From contig DASUGU010000068.1 in NCBI GenBank assembly GCA_036273855.1, positions 50,676 to 114,675 on the forward strand: DNA of 64,000 bases, written 5' to 3'. Numbering within the stretch: the first letter of the stretch is position 1; each line of letters starts with the position of its first letter. This stretch comes from DATEPR01 sp036273855. GTDB taxonomy: Bacteria; Actinomycetota; Actinomycetes; Mycobacteriales; Pseudonocardiaceae. The notes under the pieces were generated by a model, which was given only the letters and a program-made list of their open reading frames with translations, did no database searches and was not told the DNA's origin. This document shows, piece by piece, positions 25,520 through 34,644 of the stretch. Both the position numbers and the translations under genes were made by a program.

Positions 25520-26826
25520 CGGTCGTGTTGTTCGCGCCGATCGGACTGGGCCTGCGGTCGTGGGAACTGGTCGACGGGCTGCCCGCCGACTCGGTCGCCG
25601 TGGAGTACCCCGCGACCGGCGAGGGCTACCCGTCACTCGCCGAGATGGCAGACACCATCGCGTCCGCACTGGATGGACCGCTGGACGTGATCGGCATGTC
25701 CATGGGCGGTGTCGTCGCGCAACACCTGGCCAGCCGCCACCCCGGCCGGGTCCGTTCACTCGTGCTCGGCTGCTGTCCGGCCGAGGTCGACCCGGACGCG
25801 ATGGCCAGCCGGTCGCGGACGGCACTGACCCAGGGCATGGGAGAGCTGACCACGCAGACCATGCCGCGCTGGTTCGCCGGCTACGACGACACGACCGAGA
25901 CCCGCCCGGCCGTCCTGCTGGTGCGGGACACGCTGCTCGCGGCCGACCCCACGTCGTTCGCCGGTGCCATGGCGGCCATCGCGCCGCACCGGCTGCGCGA
26001 CATCGACCCGATCACCGCGCCCACCACGATCATCGCCGGCCGCGACGACCCGGCGGCGCCGATCGACAAGGCGCTGGGCCTGTTCGACCTCATCCCGAAC
26101 AGCCACATCGACGTGGTGCCCGGCGGGCATCTGCCGCAGGTGGAACACCCGGCCGAGTACGCGTCCGCGCTGCGCCGGCACTTCGACTGGGTGGCCCACC
26201 CACGGCCTCGGACCCGGCTGAGCGCACCACGGCAGGCGGACGGCCGCGTGCCGTTCCCGCAGCAGGTGGACCCCCCGATAGCCGACCTGCTGCGGGACAT
26301 CAACGGCCATCGCGGCCAGCGCCTGCGCATCTACGAGACGTTGGCGCACAGCAGGACTCTGGTCGGCCTGGTCAGCAGCCTGGCGCGGTACTTCATCGAC
26401 GAGAGCGCCCTGCCGGCACGGGTGCGCGAGATCGGCATCCTGCGCATCGCGGCCGTGGTGGGCTCGGAGTACGAGTACGCCCAACACGTCCCGCGAGCCA
26501 GGGCGGCCGGGCTGACCGAAGACGAGATCACCGGGCTGGTCCACGGATCGGCCGCGTGGCCCGAGGCCGATGCCGCCGTCATCGCCATGGCGGACGAACT
26601 GCTCGCCGAGGGCGGTGTCGCCGACGGCACGTGGCGGCGGCTGCGTGCGCTGCTGCCGCAGGACCAGCTCGTCGACCTGGTCGTGCTGCTCGGCTACTAC
26701 GTGTTGATCGCAGGTACCACGAACACGCTGCGGGTCCCGCTGGAGCCCGACGCGGCGCGCTGGCCTTCGGTGCCCGCGCCCGCCGTGCTCCGGTTGGGCG
26801 CGCGGGAGAGGAGCGTGCGGGCATGA
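25516..26826 (+). CDS. Alpha/beta hydrolase fused to carboxymuconolactone-decarboxylase-like domain
   Basis: 436 residues in two domains. Residues 1-235 form an alpha/beta hydrolase with nucleophile Ser62 in GMSMGG, acid in AGRDDP and His in PGGHLPQ. Residues about 255-425 form a carboxymuconolactone-decarboxylase/AhpD-like domain (VREIGILRIAAVVGSEYEYAQH). The domain order equals that of PcaL, which joins 3-oxoadipate enol-lactonase and 4-carboxymuconolactone decarboxylase. No other protocatechuate gene is present, so a different lactone or ester is likely. The GTG start overlaps the ligase stop; the stop overlaps the next DUF35 gene. Confidence 0.87.
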   Translation: MTVVLFAPIGLGLRSWELVDGLPADSVAVEYPATGEGYPSLAEMADTIASALDGPLDVIGMSMGGVVAQHLASRHPGRVRSLVLGCCPAEVDPDAMASRSRTALTQGMGELTTQTMPRWFAGYDDTTETRPAVLLVRDTLLAADPTSFAGAMAAIAPHRLRDIDPITAPTTIIAGRDDPAAPIDKALGLFDLIPNSHIDVVPGGHLPQVEHPAEYASALRRHFDWVAHPRPRTRLSAPRQADGRVPFPQQVDPPIADLLRDINGHRGQRLRIYETLAHSRTLVGLVSSLARYFIDESALPARVREIGILRIAAVVGSEYEYAQHVPRARAAGLTEDEITGLVHGSAAWPEADAAVIAMADELLAEGGVADGTWRRLRALLPQDQLVDLVVLLGYYVLIAGTTNTLRVPLEPDAARWPSVPAPAVLRLGARERSVRA

Positions 26827-27218
26827 CCATGACCGAGCTACCGCAGGCACGCACGTTCCTGCTGGCGGACGGGAAACTGCACATCCGCCACTGTGCGGCC
26901 TGCGAGAAGGACTACCCGGCCTGGATGGTGATCTGCGCCGGCTGCGGTGACACCGCGCTGCCGACCCGGCCCGCGTCCGGCCGGGGCGAGGTGCGGAGCT
27001 GGGTGACGTACCGGCGGCAGTACAGCCTGCCGTTCGAGCTGCCCGTGCCGTACACGGTCGTGCTCGTCGAGCTGGCCGAGGGCGTGCGGGTCAACGGCCT
27101 GTGGCACGCGCCGACCGCCGACGGACTGACCCGGGGCGCCGCAGTGGTGCTGGCCGGGTCGCCGGACCGGCCGGTGTTCGCGCCGGTGGCCGAAGGGGGT
27201 GCCGGTGACGGCCACTGA
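26823..27218 (+). CDS. DUF35 OB-fold protein, module A
   Basis: 131 residues: zinc ribbon (HCAACEKDYPAW and CAGCGD) plus OB-fold (VRSWVTYRRQYSLPFELPVPYTVVLVEL). It is paralogous to the protein at 31086 in module B. The DUF35 partner of Ltp2-type aldolases (ChsH2 C-terminal domain) is the closest known functional model; the presumed partner is the thiolase-like protein at 28781. The ATG overlaps the fusion-protein stop. Confidence 0.85.
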   Translation: MTMTELPQARTFLLADGKLHIRHCAACEKDYPAWMVICAGCGDTALPTRPASGRGEVRSWVTYRRQYSLPFELPVPYTVVLVELAEGVRVNGLWHAPTADGLTRGAAVVLAGSPDRPVFAPVAEGGAGDGH

Positions 27219-28791
27219 CCGAGGCAACCTGGGCGGGCTGCTCGCCGATCTGGCGCGGCGCCGGGGCGACACGATGGCGATCGGGTCACCCGAGGGCGTC
27301 GTCACCTACCGGGAGCTGTACGCACAGGCCAGGCGGGTGTGCGGTGCGCTGCGCACGGCCGGCGTCCTGCCCGGCGACCGGGTGGCGCTGCTCGGGCCGA
27401 ACTCGCCCCGCTACATCGCGGCCATCTTCGGCACGTTCCTCGCCGGAGCGGTCTCGGTCGGTGTCAGCACGTGGTACACGCCAGAGCAGATCGGTTACGT
27501 GCTCGGTCACGCCGAGCCCAAGGCACTGTTCACCGTTCCGGACTTCCTCGGCCGCGACTACATCGCCGAGGTCAAGGAACTGCCGGTGACCCCGGTCGTG
27601 TACGACCTCGACGACTGGGCGGCCATCGACACCGCCGCCGAGGTCGACGCCACGCTCGCCCCGCCGGACTCGGCCGCCTACCTGCTCTACACGTCCGGCT
27701 CGACCGGACCGCCCAAGGGCGTGCTGCTGCGCCACGACGGCCTGATCCGCAACAGCACCGAGGCGGCGGCGAAGCTGGGCATCGGCCCGGACGACGTGGC
27801 CTATGTCGGCGTGCCGCTGTGTTTCGCCTACGGCTGCGTGCAGGGTCTGCTCACGTCGTTCGTGCACGGTGCGGGCGTGGTGATCCAGCGGCGGTTCGAA
27901 CCGGCCGAAGGGCTGGCGCTGGTGGAGCGCTTCGGTTGCACGACGTGGTTCGGGGTGCCGAGCATGGTCCGCCGCACGGTCGCCGTGCCCGGCTTCCGCA
28001 CCGACCGGCTCGCCACGGTGACCAAGGGCAGGGTCGGCCACGCGCCGGACGACATCCGCTTCGCGCGGGAGCGGTTCGGCATGGCGAACGTGTGCGTCGG
28101 CTACGGCATGACCGAGCTGTACGGGCCGTGCGCGCTGTCCGACCGCGAGGACGACCTGGACTCCCGGATCGAGGGCTGGTGCGACGTGTTGCCCAGCACC
28201 GACATCCGGATCGTCGACCCGGACACCGAGCAGGAGGTCCCACCGGGCGAACCGGGGGAGATCCGCGCCAAGTCGGTGTTCGGCTACCTCGCCTACTACC
28301 GCGACCCGGAACGCAACGCGGCGCAGTTCGACGCGCACGGCTACTTCCGCACCGGCGACCAGGGCGTGCGGCGGGCCGACGGGCGGCTCCGGTTCACCGG
28401 CCGCTACAAGAACCTGATCAAGACCAACGGCCTGAACATCGCCGCAGAGGACATCGAGCGCGGCATGGTGGCACACCCGGCCGTCACCGAGGCGTGCGCG
28501 TTCGGCATCCCGCACCGCACCAAGGAAGAGGCACCGGTCGTGGTGGTCGTGACCGACGGGACTGCCGACGCCGAATCGCTGCTGGCGTGGCGGGAGTCGG
28601 CGTTCCTGTCGTTCGAGGCGCCCGCCGTCGTGGTGGCGGCCGGCGTGCTGCCGAAGATGTCCGAGCAGAAGATCGACCGGCTGCGGGTCGCGGCGGACTG
28701 CCGCGCGTGGCTGGACCAGCAGGACGACCTGACGGCGTTCTTGGACGGCACGCGAATCCTGGCGTGGGACGGAGTGCGGGATGACGACTAG
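27205..28791 (+). CDS. Acyl-CoA ligase (AMP-binding), module A
   Basis: 528-residue ANL ligase resembling benzoate/aryl-CoA ligases. The phosphate-binding motif is LLYTSGSTGPPKGV, the adenine motif GYGMTELYGPCA, and the hinge GRYKNLIKTNGLNIAAEDIE. It shares long stretches with the ligase at 31877 (for example PLCFAxGCVQ and GYGMTExYGPCAL), so the two are duplicates. GTG at 27205 was chosen for its spacing from the AAGGGGG ribosome site; GTG at 27199 is too close. Activation of an organic acid brought in by the TRAP system is the likely role. Confidence 0.9.
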   Translation: MTATDRGNLGGLLADLARRRGDTMAIGSPEGVVTYRELYAQARRVCGALRTAGVLPGDRVALLGPNSPRYIAAIFGTFLAGAVSVGVSTWYTPEQIGYVLGHAEPKALFTVPDFLGRDYIAEVKELPVTPVVYDLDDWAAIDTAAEVDATLAPPDSAAYLLYTSGSTGPPKGVLLRHDGLIRNSTEAAAKLGIGPDDVAYVGVPLCFAYGCVQGLLTSFVHGAGVVIQRRFEPAEGLALVERFGCTTWFGVPSMVRRTVAVPGFRTDRLATVTKGRVGHAPDDIRFARERFGMANVCVGYGMTELYGPCALSDREDDLDSRIEGWCDVLPSTDIRIVDPDTEQEVPPGEPGEIRAKSVFGYLAYYRDPERNAAQFDAHGYFRTGDQGVRRADGRLRFTGRYKNLIKTNGLNIAAEDIERGMVAHPAVTEACAFGIPHRTKEEAPVVVVVTDGTADAESLLAWRESAFLSFEAPAVVVAAGVLPKMSEQKIDRLRVAADCRAWLDQQDDLTAFLDGTRILAWDGVRDDD

Positions 28792-29941
28792 GGCGTCGAT
28801 CGTCGGTGTCGGTGCGGTCGGCCCGCTGCCACCGCAGGACCGGGAAGGGCTGGACCTCGGCGCGTCCGCGGTGCTCGCCGCGGTGGCCGACGCCGGGCTC
28901 GAACTGTCCGACGTGGACGGCCTGGTGGTGGACCACGGCGGGCCGCTCGGGCCGGACTACGACCAGCTCGCGCAGTACCTGGACCTGCGGCCCAACTCGT
29001 GCCTGCAGACGTGGAGCCACGGCAGGTTCGGCGCCGTCACCGTGCAGCTCGCCGCCATGATGATCGCGGCCGGCCAGGCCGGGTGCGTGGTGTGTGTCGA
29101 CGGCTACCACCGCTCCGGCCTGGAGTACGGCGGCACCGGCTGGCACGGCTGGATCGAGGAGAACCGGACCGGCGGCGGCCCGCACGGCGAGGACCCGATG
29201 GTCGGCCTCACCGCGCCACTCGGCCCGGCAGCCATGTCCGCCCGCGCCTACTGCGAGCTGTACGGCGTCAGCCCGGACGAGCTGTTCCACGTCGTCTCGG
29301 CGCAACGCCACAGCGCCAGCCACAATCCGCACTCCCGGCTGCGCAGCGAACTGGACCGGGACGCCTACCAGGCCGAGCCGCTGGTGGTGGAACCGTTGCG
29401 CCGGGCGGACTGCGCGATCGTCTCCGAGGGCGGCAACGCCGTCGTCGTGACGTCCGAGGCTCGGGCGGCACGGCTGGACCGGCGGTCGGTGACCCTGCTG
29501 GCGTCGCACGGCATCCCCGCCGGCCGCGACGAGTTCTTCTGGGGCCGGCCGGGCCTGGGCATGGCGGCCCAGACATTCGACCCGCGACCGGCGCCGGACT
29601 ATTCGGTGCTCCGCGACGCGGGCCTCGCACTATCCGATGTGGACGTGTTCTACACCTACGACGCGTTCAGCCCACTGATCTGGTTCGGTCTGGAGCGCTA
29701 CGGGTTCTGCCCGCCCGGTCAGGCGCCGGCATTCTGCGCCGACCGGGGCATCGCCTTCGACGGCACGTTCCCGGTCAACACCAGCGGCGGCATGCTGTGC
29801 GCCGGTTCACCCGCCGGGTGGGGCCACGTCATCGAGATGGTGCACCAGCTCCGCGGTGAGGCGGGCGTGCGCCAGGTGGCGGGCGCCGAGGTTGCGATGT
29901 GGGGGTCCTGTTTCGGCGACGCCCTGGTGATGGCCGGGTAG
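28781..29941 (+). CDS. Thiolase-like protein lacking the nucleophilic Cys (Ltp2-type), module A
   Basis: 386-residue thiolase-superfamily protein. At the place of the catalytic Cys it reads QTWSHGRFGAV, so Ser79 or His replaces it; there is no GHPxGATG motif. A YDAF motif near residue 290 (FYTYDAFSPLIWFGLERYGFC) matches the Tyr-containing site of Ltp2-type retro-aldolases of steroid side-chain degradation. An insertion with ENRTGGGPHGE near residue 125 is shared with its paralogue. Retro-aldol cleavage with a DUF35 partner is inferred; thiolysis is unlikely. Confidence 0.85.
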   Translation: MTTRASIVGVGAVGPLPPQDREGLDLGASAVLAAVADAGLELSDVDGLVVDHGGPLGPDYDQLAQYLDLRPNSCLQTWSHGRFGAVTVQLAAMMIAAGQAGCVVCVDGYHRSGLEYGGTGWHGWIEENRTGGGPHGEDPMVGLTAPLGPAAMSARAYCELYGVSPDELFHVVSAQRHSASHNPHSRLRSELDRDAYQAEPLVVEPLRRADCAIVSEGGNAVVVTSEARAARLDRRSVTLLASHGIPAGRDEFFWGRPGLGMAAQTFDPRPAPDYSVLRDAGLALSDVDVFYTYDAFSPLIWFGLERYGFCPPGQAPAFCADRGIAFDGTFPVNTSGGMLCAGSPAGWGHVIEMVHQLRGEAGVRQVAGAEVAMWGSCFGDALVMAG

Positions 29942-29949
29942 GGGGCAAC

Positions 29950-31089
29950 GTGGAACGCATCCTGGTGATCGGAGGGACGGGCGCGACCGGCGTACCGCTG
30001 GTCAACGGCCTGCTCACGCTCGGGCACGACGTCACCGTCCTGCACGGCGGCCAGCACGAGGTCGACTTCGCGGAGGACGTGCGGCACATCCACTGCGATC
30101 CGCACTTCGCCGACTCGCTGGCCGGCGGGCTGGCAGGCGTGCGGGACTTCGACGTGGCCGTCGTCATGTACGGCAGGCTGGAACACGCCGTCCGGACGCT
30201 GGCCGGCCGGACCGGCCGGGTGGTCGCCGTCGGCGGCATCATGGGCGGCAACGCGCTGCCCGACGACCCGCGCTGGGGCGCGATGGGCATGCCGCTGCGG
30301 GTCACCGAGGACGACGAGCACCTGCTGCCCGACGGCAGCCCCGAGTGGCCGTTCGGCGCCAAGATGGCGTCAGCGGAACGGGAACTGTTCGCCGCGCACG
30401 AACGGGGCGACTTCGGCGCCACCTACCTCGGCTACCCGCTGCTGTACGGCCCGCACGCGCCCGGCCCGCAGGACTGGTCGATCGTGCGGCGCGTCCTGGA
30501 CGGCAGGCGCCAGATCATCCTCCAGGACAGCGGCCTGCGCTACGAGATGCGCGGCTTCACCGAGAACATGGCACACGCCGTGCTGCTCGCCGCGACCCGG
30601 CCCGCCGATGCGGTCGGCCGCAAGTTCTACGTCGCCGACACCCGCCAGTACACCGCCCGCCAGCGCGTCGAGTTCATCATCCGGCACCTGGGTGCCGACG
30701 TCGAGATCGTGGACATCGCCTACGACCAGGCCCGGCCGGCGCACCCGTTCGCGCGGTTCCGCCGCGACCACCGCATCCGGGCCACCGAGCTGTCCCAGGC
30801 GGTGCTCGGCTACGTCGACCCGGTCGACCCGCCGGACGCGCTGGCCCGCACGGTCGACTGGCTGGTGGCTCATCCGCCCCGGCCCGGCGACGAGGACGAG
30901 CAGAAGATCGGCGATCCGTTCGACTACGCCAGGGAGGACCGGATCGTGCGGGCGGTGCGGCGGTTCGCCGACGAGGTGGCCGGCATCGGCTACCCGCTGC
31001 CGGTGCCCGCGCACCAGTACCGGCACCCGAGGGTGCCCGGCGAACGGTGGACCGCCCCACTGGTGGACTGGAGGGAGAGCACCCGATGA
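29950..31089 (+). CDS. NAD-dependent epimerase/dehydratase-like protein, module A
   Basis: 379-residue extended-SDR-like protein. The Rossmann motif is VIGGTGATG at the N-terminus. The usual YxxxK is not seen; the matching site reads PFGAKMASAE, with Phe for Tyr and a shortened spacing. Downstream, GRKFYVADTRQYTARQR and the C-terminal lid are conserved with the paralogue at 34641. It may bind NAD(P) with altered chemistry, or use another base. The GTG start at 29950 has a G-rich site in front. Confidence 0.82.
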   Translation: MERILVIGGTGATGVPLVNGLLTLGHDVTVLHGGQHEVDFAEDVRHIHCDPHFADSLAGGLAGVRDFDVAVVMYGRLEHAVRTLAGRTGRVVAVGGIMGGNALPDDPRWGAMGMPLRVTEDDEHLLPDGSPEWPFGAKMASAERELFAAHERGDFGATYLGYPLLYGPHAPGPQDWSIVRRVLDGRRQIILQDSGLRYEMRGFTENMAHAVLLAATRPADAVGRKFYVADTRQYTARQRVEFIIRHLGADVEIVDIAYDQARPAHPFARFRRDHRIRATELSQAVLGYVDPVDPPDALARTVDWLVAHPPRPGDEDEQKIGDPFDYAREDRIVRAVRRFADEVAGIGYPLPVPAHQYRHPRVPGERWTAPLVDWRESTR

Positions 31090-31481
31090 CCGAGACGGTG
31101 TCGACGGAACCGACCGTCGAGTACCGCAATCCCACGACGGCGTTCGACACGGACGGGCACCTGCTGCTGCGTCACTGCCCGCCGTGCGACCGGTGGTACC
31201 CGTCGTGGCTGGACTTCTGCTCGACCGACCTGCACCACGAACTGGTCTGGCGCCAGGCATCCGGAGCCGGCCGCCTGTTCAGCTGGGTCACCTACCACAA
31301 GGCGTACGACCTGCCCCGCGCGTTGCCGGTGCCCTACACCGTCGGCCTGGTCGTGCTGGCGGAGGGGCCGAGGGCGGTGGGTCGCGTGCTGGACCCCGAG
31401 GTGCTCGCCCGCGACCTGCCGGTGACGCTCGTCCCGGACCGGGAGGGCGGTCACGTCTACCCGGCCTGGCGGCCGGCATGA
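31086..31481 (+). CDS. DUF35 OB-fold protein, module B
   Basis: 131 residues and the same plan as the module A protein: CPPCDRWYPSW zinc-ribbon half, then OB-fold GRLFSWVTYHKAYDLPRALPVPYTVGLVVL. The second ribbon half keeps only one Cys (FCSTDLHHEL), so zinc binding may be lost. It overlaps the epimerase gene before it and the CMD gene after it. The likely partner is the thiolase-like protein at 33487. Confidence 0.84.
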   Translation: MTETVSTEPTVEYRNPTTAFDTDGHLLLRHCPPCDRWYPSWLDFCSTDLHHELVWRQASGAGRLFSWVTYHKAYDLPRALPVPYTVGLVVLAEGPRAVGRVLDPEVLARDLPVTLVPDREGGHVYPAWRPA

Positions 31482-31855
31482 GCGACGAGCTCGGCGACGC
31501 CGTCACCGCGATGGGCATCGTCCGGGCGCCGTGGCAGGACCTGCTCATGGAGCACAGCCCGGACACGCTGGCCGGCTACCTGGAGTGGAGCAAGGTCGCC
31601 CGCACCTACGACGAGATCACGCCGAAGACGCGGGAGCTGCTGGTCATCGCGATCGACTGCGCGCTGCTGTGGCCGGGACCCTACATCGACCAGCACTTCG
31701 CGAAGGCGGCCGAACTCGGCGCGTCGGTGAAGGAACTCATCGAGGTGGTGGTCACGGCGGGCCACATCGCCGGCCCGCACTCCATGACGCACGGACTGAC
31801 GGCACTGCACCGGGTCATCGCCGACGGGCGGATACCGGGCACCGGCGAGAGCTGA
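31478..31855 (+). CDS. Carboxymuconolactone-decarboxylase/AhpD-like protein, module B
   Basis: 125 residues forming a single CMD-like helical domain (ITPKTRELLVIAIDCALLW, then DQHFAKAAELGASVKELIEVV). The AhpD redox CxxC is absent, so peroxidase-type reduction is unlikely. It corresponds to the C-terminal half of the fusion protein at 25516 in module A. It starts within the stop of the DUF35 gene. Confidence 0.8.
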   Translation: MSDELGDAVTAMGIVRAPWQDLLMEHSPDTLAGYLEWSKVARTYDEITPKTRELLVIAIDCALLWPGPYIDQHFAKAAELGASVKELIEVVVTAGHIAGPHSMTHGLTALHRVIADGRIPGTGES

Positions 31856-31876
31856 CCGGAAAGGAGCGCACGACCC

Positions 31877-33487
31877 ATGCCAGTCGACCCACGGGACCTG
31901 CCGGGTGCCGATCTCGGCACGCTGCTCACCACCCAGGCCGGTGCGCCGGACACCCGCGACCAGCCGGTGATCATCACCGATGACGCCACACTGACCTACC
32001 GGGAGCTCGACGAACTGTCCAACGCGTTCGCCAGGGCACTGGTCGCGCGGGGCGTCCGCAGGGGTGACCGGGTCGCGCTGCTCGCACCCAACTGTCCGGA
32101 GTGGATCGTGTCGGCGTTCGGCATCGTCAAGGCCGGTGCCACCATGGTGTCGCTGAGCACCTGGTACGGCGCGGACGACACCGAGTACGCCCTGGCCCGC
32201 ACCGACGCCGTCGTCGCCGTGGTCACCGACCACTTCCTCGGCCACGACTACCTCGACAACGTGACATCGGCCTCGCACCGGTTACCCGCGCTGCGCTCGG
32301 TCATCGTGCTGCCCATCGATGGTGGGGCGGTGCCGTCGGCCGATGGTGTCACTTCGTGGTGGGACGCGGTGCGGGCCGAGTCACGCTCGCCGTTCGCTTC
32401 CCTGGCACAGCCGCACGACATCGGCTACATGCTGCTCACCTCCGGCACGACCGGCCGGCCCAAGGTGGCGCAGTTGCGCCAGGACGGCTTGGTGCTCAAC
32501 AGTTTCCACATCGGCACCAATCTGGGCATCGGGCCCGGTGACCGGTGCTTCGTCCCGGTGCCGCTGTGTTTCGCCCGCGGGTGCGTACAGATCCTGCTCT
32601 CGGTGGTCGCCCACGGCGCCACGATCGTGCTGCAACGCCGGTTCGACGCCGAGGACGCGCTGGCGCTGATCGAGCGGCACGAGTGCTCGGTGCTGTTCGT
32701 GGTGCCGCAGATGATGCGGGCGATGGTCGAGCTGCCGTCGTTCACGCCCGACCGGGTGCGGTCGGCGCGCCGGGGCCGGGTCGGTCACGGCATCGCCGAT
32801 CTGGAGTACGCGATCGACCACTTCGACCTGGCCGGGGTGTGCAACGGCTACGGCATGACCGAGGTGTACGGCCCGTGCGCGCTCACCCGGTACGACGACC
32901 CGCTGGCCGACCGGCTGGCCGGCTGGTGCGAGGTGCTGCCCGGCGTCGACGTGCGGATCGCCGACCCGGATACCGGTCGTGCGGTGCCGGCCGGTACCGA
33001 GGGCGAGATCCGGGTCCGCTCCTACGGCCCGCCGGGCTACTTCGCGGACGAGGAGCGCAACGCGGCGGCGTTCGACGACGACGGCTACTTCCGCACCGGT
33101 GACAAGGGAGTCCGCCGGGCGGACGGCAGGCTGCGCTACGTCGGCCGCTACAAGGACCTGATCAAGGTCAACGGCCTGAACATCGCCCCGGCCACCGTCG
33201 AGTTGGCGCTGCGCGACATCGGCGGCGTGCTGGAGGCGTGCGTGTTCGGCATCCCCGACCCGGTACGCGAGGAGTCGGTCGCCGCCGCCGTCTACGTGGC
33301 GGGACCCACTGACGAGGCCGCGATCGTCGGCCGGTGCCGGGCGACGCTGAAGACGCACGAGGTGCCGCGCCGGGTGTGGGTGTCCACTGATCCGCTGGCG
33401 AAGCTGTCCGGCGGCAAGCTCGACCGGCGGCGGATCCGCGAGGCGTCTCTCGCGGCGTTCGCCTCGTTCGAGAAGGGCGGTGCCTGA
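31877..33487 (+). CDS. Acyl-CoA ligase (AMP-binding), module B
   Basis: 536-residue ANL ligase, paralogue of the module A ligase. Motifs: LLTSGTTGRPKVA (phosphate loop), GYGMTEVYGPCAL, GRYKDLIKVNGLNIAPATVE, and a C-terminal KLSGGKLDRRRIRE with the likely catalytic Lys. GGAAAGGAGC precedes the ATG by about ten bases. It would activate a related or later acid intermediate. Its stop overlaps the start of the thiolase-like gene. Confidence 0.91.
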   Translation: MPVDPRDLPGADLGTLLTTQAGAPDTRDQPVIITDDATLTYRELDELSNAFARALVARGVRRGDRVALLAPNCPEWIVSAFGIVKAGATMVSLSTWYGADDTEYALARTDAVVAVVTDHFLGHDYLDNVTSASHRLPALRSVIVLPIDGGAVPSADGVTSWWDAVRAESRSPFASLAQPHDIGYMLLTSGTTGRPKVAQLRQDGLVLNSFHIGTNLGIGPGDRCFVPVPLCFARGCVQILLSVVAHGATIVLQRRFDAEDALALIERHECSVLFVVPQMMRAMVELPSFTPDRVRSARRGRVGHGIADLEYAIDHFDLAGVCNGYGMTEVYGPCALTRYDDPLADRLAGWCEVLPGVDVRIADPDTGRAVPAGTEGEIRVRSYGPPGYFADEERNAAAFDDDGYFRTGDKGVRRADGRLRYVGRYKDLIKVNGLNIAPATVELALRDIGGVLEACVFGIPDPVREESVAAAVYVAGPTDEAAIVGRCRATLKTHEVPRRVWVSTDPLAKLSGGKLDRRRIREASLAAFASFEKGGA

Positions 33488-34644
33488 TGCAGGCGGCGAT
33501 CACCGGTATCGGCATGGTGCGCCCGTCGCGGCCGCAGTCACAGTCCGGCATGCGGCTGGCCGGCCTGGCCACCCGGGACGCGCTGGACGACGCCGGGCTG
33601 GAACCCGGCCAGATCGACGGGCTGGTGGTGCAGCACGGCAGCCCGGTCGGCCCCGACTACGACACCTTCTGCCAGTACCTCGGCCTGTCGGTGGGCATGG
33701 CGACGCAGACCTGGCCGCACGGCCGCTACACCGGTCTGGCCATCCAACTCGCCGCGATGATGGTCGAACAGGGCATGGCCACGCATGTCGCGTGTGTCAA
33801 CGGCTACCAGCGCTCGTCCGGCACGATCGGCGGCATGGCCTGGCAGAACTGGGAAGAGGAGAACCGGACCGGCGGCGGACCGCACGGCGAGGAACCGGCC
33901 GTCGGCCTGACGGCACCCATGTCCCAGGCCGCGATGGCGCTGCGCGCCTACGTCGAGACCTACCACGTCGACCGGGAACGCCTCTACGAGGTGGCCGCCG
34001 CGCAGCGCCGCAACGCGGCCAGGAACCCGGTCGCGCTGTACCGGGACGAGATCACCGAGGCCGACTACCGCGACTCGCGGCACATCATCGAACCGTTGCG
34101 CCGCCTGGACTGCGCCCCCGTCACCGAGGGCGGCTCGTGCGTCATCGTGTCCCGGCTGGCGGCGGCGCGGACGCTGCCCAACCGGCCCGTGCGCGTCCTG
34201 GGCATCCAGGGCCTGCCCAGCGGTCGCGCCGAGTTCATCTGGTCGCGACCGGGTCTCGGACTGTCCATGCAGGACTTCGACCCGGGCCTGACCGTGACCA
34301 ACCCGGTGTACGAGCGGGCCGGCATCCGCCCGTCGGACGTCAACGTGTTCGCCGCCTACGACTCGTTCGCCCCGCTGGTGTGGTTCGGCCTGGAGCGGTT
34401 CGGGTTCTGCGCACCGGGTAGGGCGCCGGACTTCGTCGCCGACCGGGGCATCGCGTTCGACGAGGCGTTCCCGGTGAACACCGGTGGCGGCATGCTCAGC
34501 GAGGGCAGCAAGGCGGGTTGGGGGCACATCGTGGAACTGGTCAGGCAACTGCGTGGCACGGCGGGGGAGCGGCAGGTGCCCGACGCCGAGATCGGCCAGT
34601 GGGGGCCGTGTTTCGGCGACTCCATCGTGTTCGCGGCGGCGTGA
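33487..34644 (+). CDS. Thiolase-like protein lacking the nucleophilic Cys (Ltp2-type), module B
   Basis: 385 residues, paralogue of the 28781 protein. The nucleophile site reads QTWPHGRYTGL, with Pro in place of Cys, and GHPxGATG is absent. The YDSF motif (FAAYDSFAPLVWFGLERFGFC) and the ENRTGGGPHGE insertion are kept. It is therefore probably a DUF35-dependent aldolase or a structural thiolase homologue rather than a thiolase. It sits between the ligase and epimerase genes exactly as its paralogue does. Confidence 0.85.
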   Translation: MQAAITGIGMVRPSRPQSQSGMRLAGLATRDALDDAGLEPGQIDGLVVQHGSPVGPDYDTFCQYLGLSVGMATQTWPHGRYTGLAIQLAAMMVEQGMATHVACVNGYQRSSGTIGGMAWQNWEEENRTGGGPHGEEPAVGLTAPMSQAAMALRAYVETYHVDRERLYEVAAAQRRNAARNPVALYRDEITEADYRDSRHIIEPLRRLDCAPVTEGGSCVIVSRLAAARTLPNRPVRVLGIQGLPSGRAEFIWSRPGLGLSMQDFDPGLTVTNPVYERAGIRPSDVNVFAAYDSFAPLVWFGLERFGFCAPGRAPDFVADRGIAFDEAFPVNTGGGMLSEGSKAGWGHIVELVRQLRGTAGERQVPDAEIGQWGPCFGDSIVFAAA

